Source: Welwitschia mirabilis (lineage: Eukaryota > Gnetophyta > Gnetopsida > Welwitschiales). From it: a stretch of DNA of 64,000 bases. Shown one piece after another: positions 55,319 through 64,000 of this stretch (position 1 is the first letter of the stretch; each line of letters starts with the position of its first letter). A model generated the notes under the pieces. The model did no database searches, was not told the origin of the DNA, and worked only from the letters and a program-made list of their open reading frames with translations. A program made the position numbers and the translations under genes. The stretch is from the NCBI GenBank assembly GCA_051453625.1, contig JBOZIK010000001.1, positions 208,554,918 to 208,618,917 of the forward strand. Reading direction: 5' to 3'.

Positions 55319-56802
55319 TGGTTGAAGGATCGAGAACCCTACAGAAGGGCGGTGAATAAAATTTAAAAAAATTAAACAAATGTATTCACAATAATGTCTC
55401 CATACAAAATAAACAATGAAATACTTATGCAAATGAAAATTAAAACTAATCTAAAAATAAAGAACTAAAAGCATAAAAATACCAATGAAGATGCACATAG
55501 GATTTATAGTGCTTTAAGAAACCCCCTACTCCACTCTCGGTGATCAGTTTCTACCCAAGCCTGATCCAGATCTTCGTTAATTTCTTTCTAGGTATTTAAA
55601 GTTTACCTATAACATTTATAATTGGACTTTTCTAAGGCTTAGTCTCAACCTTTAGTATGAAAGTGAAGCGGTGACAATGGTATGCCAAAATGCACAGGTT
55701 TCACTAGATCTCTAGCTCAAAAAAAGTATTACTACATTACTTGAGAAGATGGTACAATATACAAGCATATAGTATAACTGACTTGACCAAGTAAAAAATG
55801 ATAACAACAGCTCTTAGCTTATCTTTAGTTAGGTAGAAAATGTACTAGTGAGTTCAACAATGATTCAAAAAGTGGTATAGCAATTTTAACTCTTAACAAA
55901 TATATAAGAGAAGCTTTTTAGGGTTTTGACAAGTAAAATGACTCTCCAATAGATAAAAATAGATGTTCAAATGGTTAGAAAATTCCTTTTTTTTATCATG
56001 ACCAATAAAGCCCTTAAAATGTCTGGTCAACCCCATTTGGTATCATTACTAAAGTCGATTTTCCTCATGTTCTTTTAGTCGATCCCTATTTCTTATGGCT
56101 CCATATCCAGTTGATCCCTTATGATCTGGTCGATTGTAGGTTCGGTCATCTACATATTCATTTGGTGAATCCCTTATTTAGAAAAAATTATAATACTATT
56201 TTATGTCCAAATTCAATTGACCCTATAAATGTCCAATCAACTCCTTACTGATAAAGGGTGAAAACATTTTACTTCAGGTCTGATCAACCCCTTTGAAATT
56301 TGATCAATCCCTTGATGATTAGCTATGAAAATTTAATATTCAAGTCTAGTTAACCCCTCAAAAATCTGATCAACCTCTTAATAATTGGCTGCAAAACTTT
56401 GATGCTCAGGTTCGGTTGACCCCTCAAGAATCTAGTTGATCCCTTGATGATCAGCTATGAAATATTAGTTACTTAGGTCTAGTCTACTCCTTAAAGAATC
56501 TAGTTGATCACTTGATGATTGGTTGTGAAATATTAGATGCTCAAATCCAGTCAACCCCTTAAGAATCCAGTTGACCCCTTTGTATTCAGTTCATTATGGT
56601 GTAAGGTTTAGATGTAGTCGATCCCTTAGAAATCTAGTCAATTTGTTAAAGGGAATTAAACCAATAGATTTAGTTTTAATTGGTGATAAAATTAGATCAG
56701 CTTCTGATCTGCAATGATTAATATTTTCTACGCAAGGTAAAACATGTTTTGCTAAACAGAAAATGTTAGTTTGACATTAAATTGGCAAATATTAACTCCA
56801 CA
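55319..56802 (-). repeat. Copia 3' LTR
   Basis: Ends TG...CA: TGGTTGAAGGATCGAGAACC on the left and ATTAACTCCACA on the right, 1,484 bases. To the right is CCCCCCCTTTTAACATTGATG, on the minus strand a polypurine tract directly before the LTR start. The left end resembles the LTR end at 23,860 (GATCAACCCTAGAG), so the two elements are related. The interior carries a 60-70-base degenerate repeat array (next entry). Confidence 0.75.
56200..56660 (-). repeat. Degenerate minisatellite in Copia LTR
   Basis: About six units of roughly 65 bases, each containing a (T/C)AGTC(A/G)ACCCCT motif followed by (T/A)GATGATTGGCT-TGAAA-TTA. Units differ by 15-30%. The same array recurs at about 58,230-58,690. 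The motif resembles the GGTCRCCC repeats of the LTR at 24.3-24.9 kb. Confidence 0.65.
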
Positions 56803-57258
56803 ATCCCCCCTTTTAACATTGATGGTAAACTATACTTAGTTGAAAATATTAATTTTGGAAAACTTCTCCTTAGATGATGCACATTAAATTTTCAAAGTAA
56901 TATTGAACATTTATATCAATTGAAACATGTTTAGAGAGATTCCAACTTGTGCCATAATTAAAACAATTTGTAATATAGCTTATAAAGCATGTGAAATCTA
57001 AGATATATGTGACAAAACATTTTGATTAAGAGATATTTAGTAGACATTAAGCTATAATAGAAATTATTATTCATGATTAGTTAAATGTGCATCAAAAAAT
57101 AAGATAAAAGTAATACAAAATGCATTTCCATCACTTAAATATTGAGCAATACAACTAAAAGGTGCTAATTAAGAGTAATTACATCTGATAAAAACTATGA
57201 AGTACTACTAAAAACACTGAAAAAGAGTAATACCAAATCACAAAATATAAATAAACAA

Positions 57259-57968
57259 CTAACCATTTCCCCCCATTTTGACATCAATTATAAAGGAGAG
57301 AAGAAAAATGAGCACAACAACAAATAAGGGAAGATCAGTCAGATTCTTTAGGTTCCTCCTTTGATTCTTTTTTAGAATCTTCTTCTTCTTCCTCATCTTC
57401 TTCGACTTCCTTTTATGCAAATATTTTAGCTTCCTTAGAAGTGGTAGCAATATCATATCTAGCTATGATCAGAGCTTCTTTTATGTGCCTAATACAAGAG
57501 TCTATTCTCCTTAGGTATGAAAGAGTCTCTTTTCGTAAGGATTGCTTGGGAGAAGGAGATTTAAATGATTTCTTCAAACCTGCAAAGATATACATGAAAG
57601 AAAACATCACACATCCAATGATTAACATCAGGTTAAGGGTTTTAAGCTTTAGATATGACTAGATTCTATATTGGCAATAGATGTTGGTAATCAACACTTA
57701 ATAGGAAAGAGCCTTATTCTTATGATAGTTTAACTAGGAGACCATATTTTTCAACATTATGGTAGGAGCATCAATTGAATGCCTAGTTCCTACCAAATAC
57801 ATCAAATAGGTCCTATAATTAAAGGTCTCATCATATTAATGGCCAAAGGCAAGAAATTATAAGTAAACACTAAATGCAAGAAATGGTACTTTAGGGTAAG
57901 GAGAGAAGTAGAAAGGGTGGTTTTCCACTTGTGAAACTTACCACAAAGTTCTCTTGTTACCTCTGCCT
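57259..57968 (-). pseudogene. Copia third ORF, C-terminal part, left copy
   Basis: Minus-strand frame ends with an acidic, lysine- and glutamate-rich tail (SKEAKIFA, KEVEEDEEEEEDSKKESKEEPKES). Upstream come decayed segments matching the other copy (KFHKWKTTLSTS). The sequence after the stop, FIIDVKMGGNG when read through, precedes the LTR polypurine region. It is interrupted by the gap at 57,969. Confidence 0.6.
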
Positions 57969-59344
57969 NNNNNNNNNNNNNNNNNNNNNNNNNNNNNNNN
58001 NNNNNNNNNNNNNNNNNNNNNNNNNNNNNNNNNNNNNNNNNNNNNNNNNNNNNNNNNNNNNNNNNNNNGACCATTTAAGCCCTTAAAATGTCTTGGCAAC
58101 CCATTTGGTATCATTATTAAAGTTTATTTCCCTCATGTTCTTCTAATTGAACCCTATTTCTTATGGCTCCATATTTGGTCGACCCTTCATGATCTAGTCG
58201 ACTGCAGGTTTAGTCATTAGCATATTCATCTGGTCAACCCCTTATCTAGGAAAAATTATAACACTATTTTGTGGTCCATATTCGATTAACCCTATAAATA
58301 TCTAATAACTCCTTACTAACAAAGGATGAAAACATTTTACTTTAGGTTTTATTGATCCCTTTGGAATCTGATCAACTGCTTGATGATCAGCAATAAAAGT
58401 TTGATGCTCAAGTCTAGTTAACCCCTTAAAAATTTGGTTAACCCTTGATGATTGGCCACAAAAGTTTAATGCTTAGGTTCAGTCAACCCCTCAAGAATCT
58501 AGTTTATCCCTTGATGAACAGTTATGAAATATTAGTTTCTCAGATCTAGTCTAACCCTTAAGAATCTAGTCAATCCCTTGATGATTGGCTATGAAATATT
58601 AGATGCTCAAGTTCAATCAACCCCTTAAGAATCTGATTAACCCCTCTATATTTAGTTCATTATGGTGTAAGATTTAGATGTAGTGAATCCCCTAGAAATT
58701 TAGTCAACCTATTAAAGGAAATTAAATTAATAGGTTTAGGTTCAATTGGTGATAAAATTAAATCATCTTCTAACTTACAATGATTAATATTTTCTATATA
58801 AGATACAACATGTTTTTCTAAACAGAAAATATTAGTTTGACATCAATCTCCCCCTTTAACATTGATGATAAACTATACTTACTTGAAAATATTAATTTTG
58901 AAAACTTATCCTTAAATAATGCCCACTAAATCTACATAGTAATATTGAACATTTATACCAATTAAAACATTTTTAGAGAGATTCCAACTTGTGTCATAAT
59001 TAAAACAATTTGTAGTATGGTTTATAAGGCATGTAAAATCTAAAATATATGTGACAAAAACATTTTAATTAAGAGATATTTAATAGCCATTAAGATATAA
59101 TAAAAATTATTATTCATGATTAATAATTGCACATTAAAAAGTAAGACAAAGGTAATACCAAATGCATTTCCATCACTTAAATATTGAGCAGTACAACTAA
59201 AAGGTGCTCATCAAAAGTAATTACATCTAATAAAAACTATGAAGTACTACTAAAAGCACTAAAAAAGACTAATACCAAATCATAAAAAGTTGAACAAACA
59301 ACTAATCTTCTCTTCCCATTTTAACATCAATGATAAAGGAGAGA

Positions 59345-60419
59345 AGAAAAATGAACATAATAACAAATAAGAGAAGATTAGTTAGATTCTTTGGCTTCCT
59401 CCTCTGATTCTTCTTTAGAATCTTCTTCTTCCTCCTTCCCTTCTTTGGCTGCCTTTTGTGTAGATCTTCTAGCTTTCTCAGAAGTGGTATATCTAGCTAT
59501 GATCAGAGCTTCTTTCATGTTCCTAATACAAGAGTCTATTCTCCTTACGTATAAAAGAATCTCTTTTGGTGAGGATTACTTGGGGAAAGGAGATTTAAAG
59601 GATTTCTTTAAACCTGTAAAGATATGCATGCAAGACAACATTACACACCTAATGGTTAACATAAGATTAAGGGTTTTAAGCTTTAGGTATAACTAGATTC
59701 TATATTAGTAACAGATGTTGGTAATCAACACTTAATAGGAAAGATTCTTATTCTTATGATACTCTAACTAGGAGACCATATTTTTCAACATTATGGTAGG
59801 AGCATCAATTGAATGCCTAGTTCCTACTAAATACATCAAATAGGACCTATAATTAGAGGTCTCATCATGATGATGGATAAAGGTAAGAAATTATAGATAA
59901 ACACTAAATGCAAGAAATGGTACTTTAGGGTAAGGAGAGAAGTAGAAAGTTTTTTCACCTATGAAACTTACCACAAAGTTATCTTGTTACCTCTGCCTTA
60001 TCTTTTATGGAGTTATGAGGAGGCCAAAACTCATTATAATCTCCTCTTGAGAGATTTGCAATGGAAGTAATGAGGTTTATAGTAACTCTTATCTTCTTTT
60101 CCAAAACAAGGATTTCTAGGGTTTTATTATTGACATGATAAGAGGCATTATAGTAGAACATCCTTATGAGAAAGGAGTAGGTAAGTTCTGCAACATTAAT
60201 AAAATAAGAAAAATCAAGTTTTTATAAGAGTTTTACTACATCATGGAGTTTACTTAGTTCTACTAAAGCAACAACCCTCTCTTGGCGCATAGGTTTCATT
60301 TTAAACTTGAAGATAAGAAAACCTGTGGTAGGAGCTTGAAGATAAGAAAACCTATAAGAAAAGGCTAGATCTGAAGGAGACAAGTGTCTAGAAGATAATA
60401 GAATGGGTTTGGACTCCAT
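59345..60419 (-). pseudogene. Copia third ORF (plant transposon-protein-like), right copy
   Basis: Starts MESKPILLSSRHLSPSDLAF at 60,419 and continues through FKMKPMRQERVVALVELSKL and SYHVNNKTLEILVLEKKIRV, NLSRGDYNEFWPP, ending in an acidic tail (RRSTQKAAKEGKEEEEDSKE). Several stops break it. An extra ORF between pol and the 3' LTR on the same strand is known from SIRE/Maximus-type Copia elements, where it is called env-like. The middle resembles the 'putative plant transposon protein' family; I cannot assign a function. Residues 1-24 are repeated beyond the gap at 60,522. Confidence 0.55.
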
Positions 60420-60796
60420 TAGAATTTATAAAAAAGGGTGATTAAGTGAGATTTGATAAAGAAATTAGGTCATCAACCTTTCTACCACACTATAATCCTA
60501 TAGGTCTAGTTAATTAGTTTANNNNNNNNNNNNNNNNNNNNNNNNNNNNNNNNNNNNNNNNNNNNNNNNNNNNNNNNNNNNNNNNNNNNNNNNNNNNNNN
60601 NNNNNNNNNNNNNNNNNNNNNAAAACCTGTAAGAAAAGGCTAGATCTGAAGGAGATAGGTGTCTAGAAGATAATAGAATGGGTTTGAACTCCATTAGAAT
60701 TTATAAAAAAGGGTGATTAAGTGATATTTGATAAAGAAATTAGGTCATCAACCTTTCTACCATACTATAATCCTATAGGTCTAGTCAATTAGTTTA
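60347..60796 (-). repeat. Direct repeat flanking an N gap (ORF3 start)
   Basis: 60,347-60,521 and 60,622-60,796 are both 175 bases and differ at only a few positions, meeting the 100-N gap exactly. It produces a false second ORF3 start at 60,694. Confidence 0.85.
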
Positions 60797-61467
60797 CGAT
60801 CTAGTTGACTTGTTGAGATTTGGATCATAATACTTTAGGCCTAGGCAACTAGGTTTTCAAACTAGTCAGATAACCACATCCAGTTGATCAAATTCTAGAT
60901 CCTATCAATTGCCTTGAAATCAGCTAGAGAATGGAGAGATAATTCTTATTTCATTATGTAGATGAAGAAAGTTGTCAAAGTTTGGGGGTTTAATGAAAAT
61001 ATGAAAAAGTTAATGATTTGTACTAATAAAATTAGTAGAAATATTAACTTTTTCTACTTTGTCTCTAAGGAAATGATGTCTCAATTCAATATGTTTAGTT
61101 CTAGAATATTGAACAATATTTTAATAAATATTAATTATACTTGTGTTATTGTAGAAAATAGGAACCTATTCAAAGACTACACCAAAATCTTTTAACATTT
61201 TCTTCATCCAAAGGAGATGGGCATAACAACTCCCTGCTACTATATACTCAGCTTTCACTGTTAAAAGGGAGATTGAGTTTTCGTTTTTACTAATTCATCT
61301 CACTAAGTATGATTCTAATAGAAAATAATTACAACTTGTGTTTTTTCATCCTTATATCTAGTCCAATCTACATCACTAAATCCTGTGAGATCAAAAGATG
61401 TCTCTATTGGATACCATAATATAAAGTCACATGTGCCTTTTATATATTTTATTATTCTTCTGATAAC
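60797..61467 (-). other. Region between pol and ORF3
   Basis: On the minus strand this follows RNase H. It contains the decayed end of pol and untranslated sequence with GACTAGTTTG/GTCAACT-type words like those in the LTR. No separate gene. Confidence 0.45.
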
Positions 61468-61707
61468 TTAGAGATGTGATTCTTTTGGTTGGGTTTGGTA
61501 TCTCACACACATGGTAGTAGTAAATATTATATTGGATTTTCTTGCAATTAGATACAACAAACTTCTTATCATACTTCTATAAAGTTTTTGGTCTACTAAT
61601 TTTTTATGTTTATCTAGATTAGCTTTACCAGAAGTAGACATAAGATATAAAAATTCCATTTTTTTATTATTTAATTTGTAAGCTAAGAGACATTCTAACT
61701 TTATCAA
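61468..61707 (-). pseudogene. Copia RT-RNase H connection fragment
   Basis: Open frame of 79 codons: YKLNNKKMEFLYLMSTSGKA, LDKHKKLVDQKLYRSMIRSL, LYLIARKSNIIFTTTMC, RYQTQPKESHL. These match the pattern KPxSTPMS..KL(D)..G..VDQKLYRSMIGSLLYLTASRPDI....C.CARFQ..PKESHL of plant Copia pol. Confidence 0.88.
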
Positions 61708-62805
61708 GCATACTCATCTCAAAGTGTGTTATCAACCAAAAATTATATCATATACATAAATTTGAATAGTAATAAAATCCTTTTTCAATTCTTGATAAAC
61801 AAAGTTTTATCTACCATTCCACTGCTATAACAATTTTCATTTAGGAATGTGGTTAATTTTTCATATCATGTTCTTAGAGCTTGCTTCAAATCATATAAAG
61901 ACTTTTTAAATCTATACACATAATCAGGTTTGTGAGTATCTATAAGTCCTTGAGGTTATCTTGCTTTTCAAAGCTCATAAGAAGTTTTATCCATTCCCAG
62001 TTTAAGGTAAACTATGTTGATGATGTAATAAATAGTGCTAACAAATATAGTCCAAAAAGTTTTTACAACATCCTAGTCATTCAACATCATTCTTGCCATT
62101 TCTTAAAGGACTTAATTTTTCCTCTTAGTAATTCCATTTTGTTAAGGTATTCTAGGAGCTCAAAATTGATGTTCAATACCATTATTAATACAATATTTTT
62201 CAAACAAATGATTTTTAAACTATCCACCATGAGCTCTTCTAATTTTTTTAATGGTATAACTTTATCATTTTGAATTTTATTGCATATTTCAACCTAATGT
62301 TTATACATTTCATATTTGTTTGCAAAAAAGACAATATAAGTATATCTTAAGTAGTTATCAATCCTAGTTAAAAAAATTTCCTTGTAAACTTTGTGTTTAG
62401 GATGGACCTACCAAATCCATATGAATAAGCTCTAAAGACATTGTTGTAGAAACTTGGTTTTTACTTTAGTATGATATTTTTACTTGCTTTTTTTTTTGGT
62501 ATGCATTACAAAAACCATGTTTTTCAATACTAATTTTTGGAATTCCTTTAACAATTTCTTTCTAATCATTATTTTTAAATGATTATAGTTTACATTAACT
62601 AAATATTTATGCGAAAGCTCTTCTTGATTAACATGAAAAAAATAACAAGCAGAAAACAATTGATCAATGCTCTATACATTATCTATTTTATTTGCTTTTA
62701 GAATAATATCATTTATTTTGTCATGTCTAACTTTGCATTTCATACTATCGAAAACAACCTTATGATCTTTATCCCAAATTTGACTAATATTAAGTAAATT
62801 ATGCT

Positions 62806-63036
62806 TTAAATCATTAACATAAAAAACTTCATAAGTAAATTATGCTTCAAATCATTAACATATAAAACTTTATTTGTATTGAGTAAGTTACCTCCATCGA
62901 TGCTTCCGAATCCTTTGATTTTGGATCTTTCATTATCATCAAAAGTAACTTCTCCACCATCAAATTCATCTAGCTGCTTAAACCTAAACTTCTCTCTTAT
63001 CATATGTCGAGGCAGCCACTGTCCAAATACCAGCAA
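62806..63036 (-). pseudogene. Copia protease / GAG-pre-integrase fragment
   Basis: Open frame of 76 codons. GQWLPRHMIREK corresponds to SGCSRHMTGEK after the protease Asp-Ser-Gly, followed by EVTFDDNERSKIKGFGSI (VTFGDNxxGKIxGxG) and KVLYVNDLKHNLL (VLxVxGLKHNLLS). The aspartic protease active-site triad lies just upstream and is not recognisable. Confidence 0.85.
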
Positions 63037-63787
63037 GTTCCATTTGACGCCTTGGAAGTTGTCTGAATCAAAAGGCTTTTCAAATTATCAGCTCTCACCT
63101 ACTTCATTCTTTTGAACTGATGTGATACAACTCCTTTTGAAACAAATTTGAAAGGAAAGGTACTAATTGAATTTGAAAACAACAATAATTTTCTAGCATT
63201 GAAAACTAACTTGAAATTATCTAACTTACCATAAAAATAACATGTAACTTTAAAAATGAACTTATTTTGTCAAGTTACCTGATTTTACTGGTTTTATGAA
63301 CTTTGGGGAATGAAACTAATAACTATTTTGTCATGAGCTGGTTTTGATATTTCAAGCATCTGTTCCAATTTAATTGAACCACTTGAAATTTATTAATAAA
63401 ATGTAGCAACTTATTTGCTTCCAGTAAAAATTTAGAATTTTTAAATTTGACCATCTTATACTTCGTTTCCAATTACTTCTTTTCTTTAGTGAGAGTTTTT
63501 AAAATCTTATTCAGATCATTGTTGTGATTTTCCAATTTTTCACACTTTATGTAAAGTTCTTGATAGGTGTCTTCAAGTTCATTCTAGTATTCTTCAATGA
63601 TATCCAAATCATTAGGTTTAAATGACTAAGGCAAGTTCTATAATGGAGGCACAATTTCCATGAATGAAAGCCTTCTATCTCCATCTGATTCTTGGCTAGA
63701 ACTGCTATCATCCTCTTCATCTACATTGTCCCATGTAGTAATGAATGAAGATATCTTTCACTTGTTTTATTCTCTCTTGTTGTTTGA

Positions 63788-63829
63788 ACACTCATTTACA
63801 AGATGTTGATAGTCTTTGCATGCATAACA
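63788..63829 (-). pseudogene. Copia gag zinc knuckle
   Basis: CYACKDYQHLVNEC on the minus strand is an exact C-x2-C-x4-H-x4-C nucleic-acid-binding knuckle, the end of gag. It is the best-preserved motif of this element. Confidence 0.88.
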
Positions 63830-63938
63830 TTAGGTCTCCTTTCCTTTTTCTTGATCTTTTCTGAACTTGGAGTAGTCTCTTTTTGTTTCCTGCTTGGCTC
63901 ACCTTCTTGCTTTCTTTTGTGCAAAAATTTCTTAAATC

Positions 63939-64000
63939 NNNNNNNNNNNNNNNNNNNNNNNNNNNNNNNNNNNNNNNNNNNNNNNNNNNNNNNNNNNNNN
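63939..64000. other. N gap at window end
   Basis: Unsequenced. The remainder of gag and the 5' LTR of the Copia element are expected here or beyond. Confidence 0.95.

Larger units (their letters stand above)
56000..59998 (-). repeat. About 1.95-kb duplication across an N gap (LTR plus ORF3)
   Basis: 56,000-57,968 and 58,069-59,998 are the same LTR-to-ORF3 segment. The left copy ends, and the right copy begins, exactly at the 100-N gap (57,969-58,068). Divergence is visibly higher than in the other gap-edge repeats, and copy 2 lacks about 30 bases at the LTR/polypurine junction (near 58,842). Either two paralogous contigs were joined or this is a true tandem copy. Confidence 0.75.
61468..63938 (-). 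mobile_element. Ty1-copia (SIRE-like) gag-pol, degenerate and internally deleted
   Basis: Minus-strand order is gag CCHC knuckle (63,788-63,829: CYACKDYQHLVNEC), protease/GAG-pre-integrase (63,036-62,806: WLPRHMIREKFRFKQLDEFD, GKGKIG-like, VLYVNDLKHNLL), integrase core (about 62,270-62,000: AP-IP-QNG, FW-IFVSTIYYIINIVYLKLG), RT (about 61,950-61,740: KKSLYDLKQA, WYEKLTTFL) and RNase H (61,707-61,468). The integrase C-terminus and RT N-terminus are missing: the integrase sequence jumps at about 61,955 to an RT segment just before KSLYDLKQA. Stops are frequent. The 5' LTR would lie beyond the right window edge, where an N gap starts at 63,939. Confidence 0.85.

Noticed and set aside
60506-60694. 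Second ORF3 start (MEFKPILLSSRHLSPS) as a separate gene
   Set aside because: It is the gap-edge duplicate of the ORF3 start at 60,419.

Overview
This window looks like nuclear DNA from a seed plant, most likely a gymnosperm. It is very AT-rich and holds no intact protein gene that I can defend. What it does hold is (1) a large mosaic of decayed plastid DNA (NUPTs), covering about thirty plastid genes or exons, and (2) several layers of retrotransposons, some of them inserted into that plastid DNA. The donor plastome carried ycf12 (psb30), which angiosperm plastomes lack. It had no room for ndhC/ndhK/ndhJ between trnV-UAC and trnF-GAA, and its petD copy has no intron. A plastome with ycf12 but no ndh genes points to gnetophytes or Pinaceae. 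The extreme, transition-type AT drift makes a Welwitschia-like gnetophyte my best guess, but that is inference.

Layout. 0.6-3.4 kb: minus-strand LINE remnant. 3.4-7.5 kb: AT-rich, nothing recognised. 7.5-10.7 kb: rrn23 in three pieces, with trnR-ACG among them and an inverted junction near 9,992. 10.75-12.4 kb: petB (intron 3' half plus exon 2) and petD. 13.3-17.4 kb: a colinear plastid block psaJ, trnP, trnW, petG, psbE, psbF, psbL, with a 2.36-kb LTR retrotransposon inside trnW. 17.9-21 kb: a pair of about 1.2-kb LTRs around a very short interior. 23.3-24.9 kb: minus-strand Ty1-copia 5' end (gag, primer-binding site, LTR). 24.9-29.4 kb: minus-strand LINE. 29.9-43.7 kb: a colinear plastid block atpB, atpE, trnM, trnV, trnF, trnL, trnT, broken by three LINEs (in atpB, in the trnV intron, and in the trnL-trnT spacer). 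43.9-45.4 kb and 50.5-54.1 kb: two copies of a trnY-trnE-trnQ-psbK-psbI segment. The first copy keeps trnD; the second continues to ycf12 and trnG-UCC. Between them lie another long LTR (47.0-48.1 kb), rrn16, trnV-GAC and the trnI/trnA junction. 55.3-64 kb: the 3' part of a minus-strand Ty1-copia element with gag knuckle, integrase, RT, RNase H, a third ORF and a 1.5-kb 3' LTR.

The plastid genes keep nearly full length but are full of C-to-T and G-to-A changes that turn Trp, Arg and Gln codons into stops. This fits old, silenced, methylated DNA decaying by deamination. The window also contains 16 runs of N. At least six are flanked by direct copies of the same sequence, which looks like unmerged contig ends, so apparent local duplications at gaps should not be read as biology without checking.
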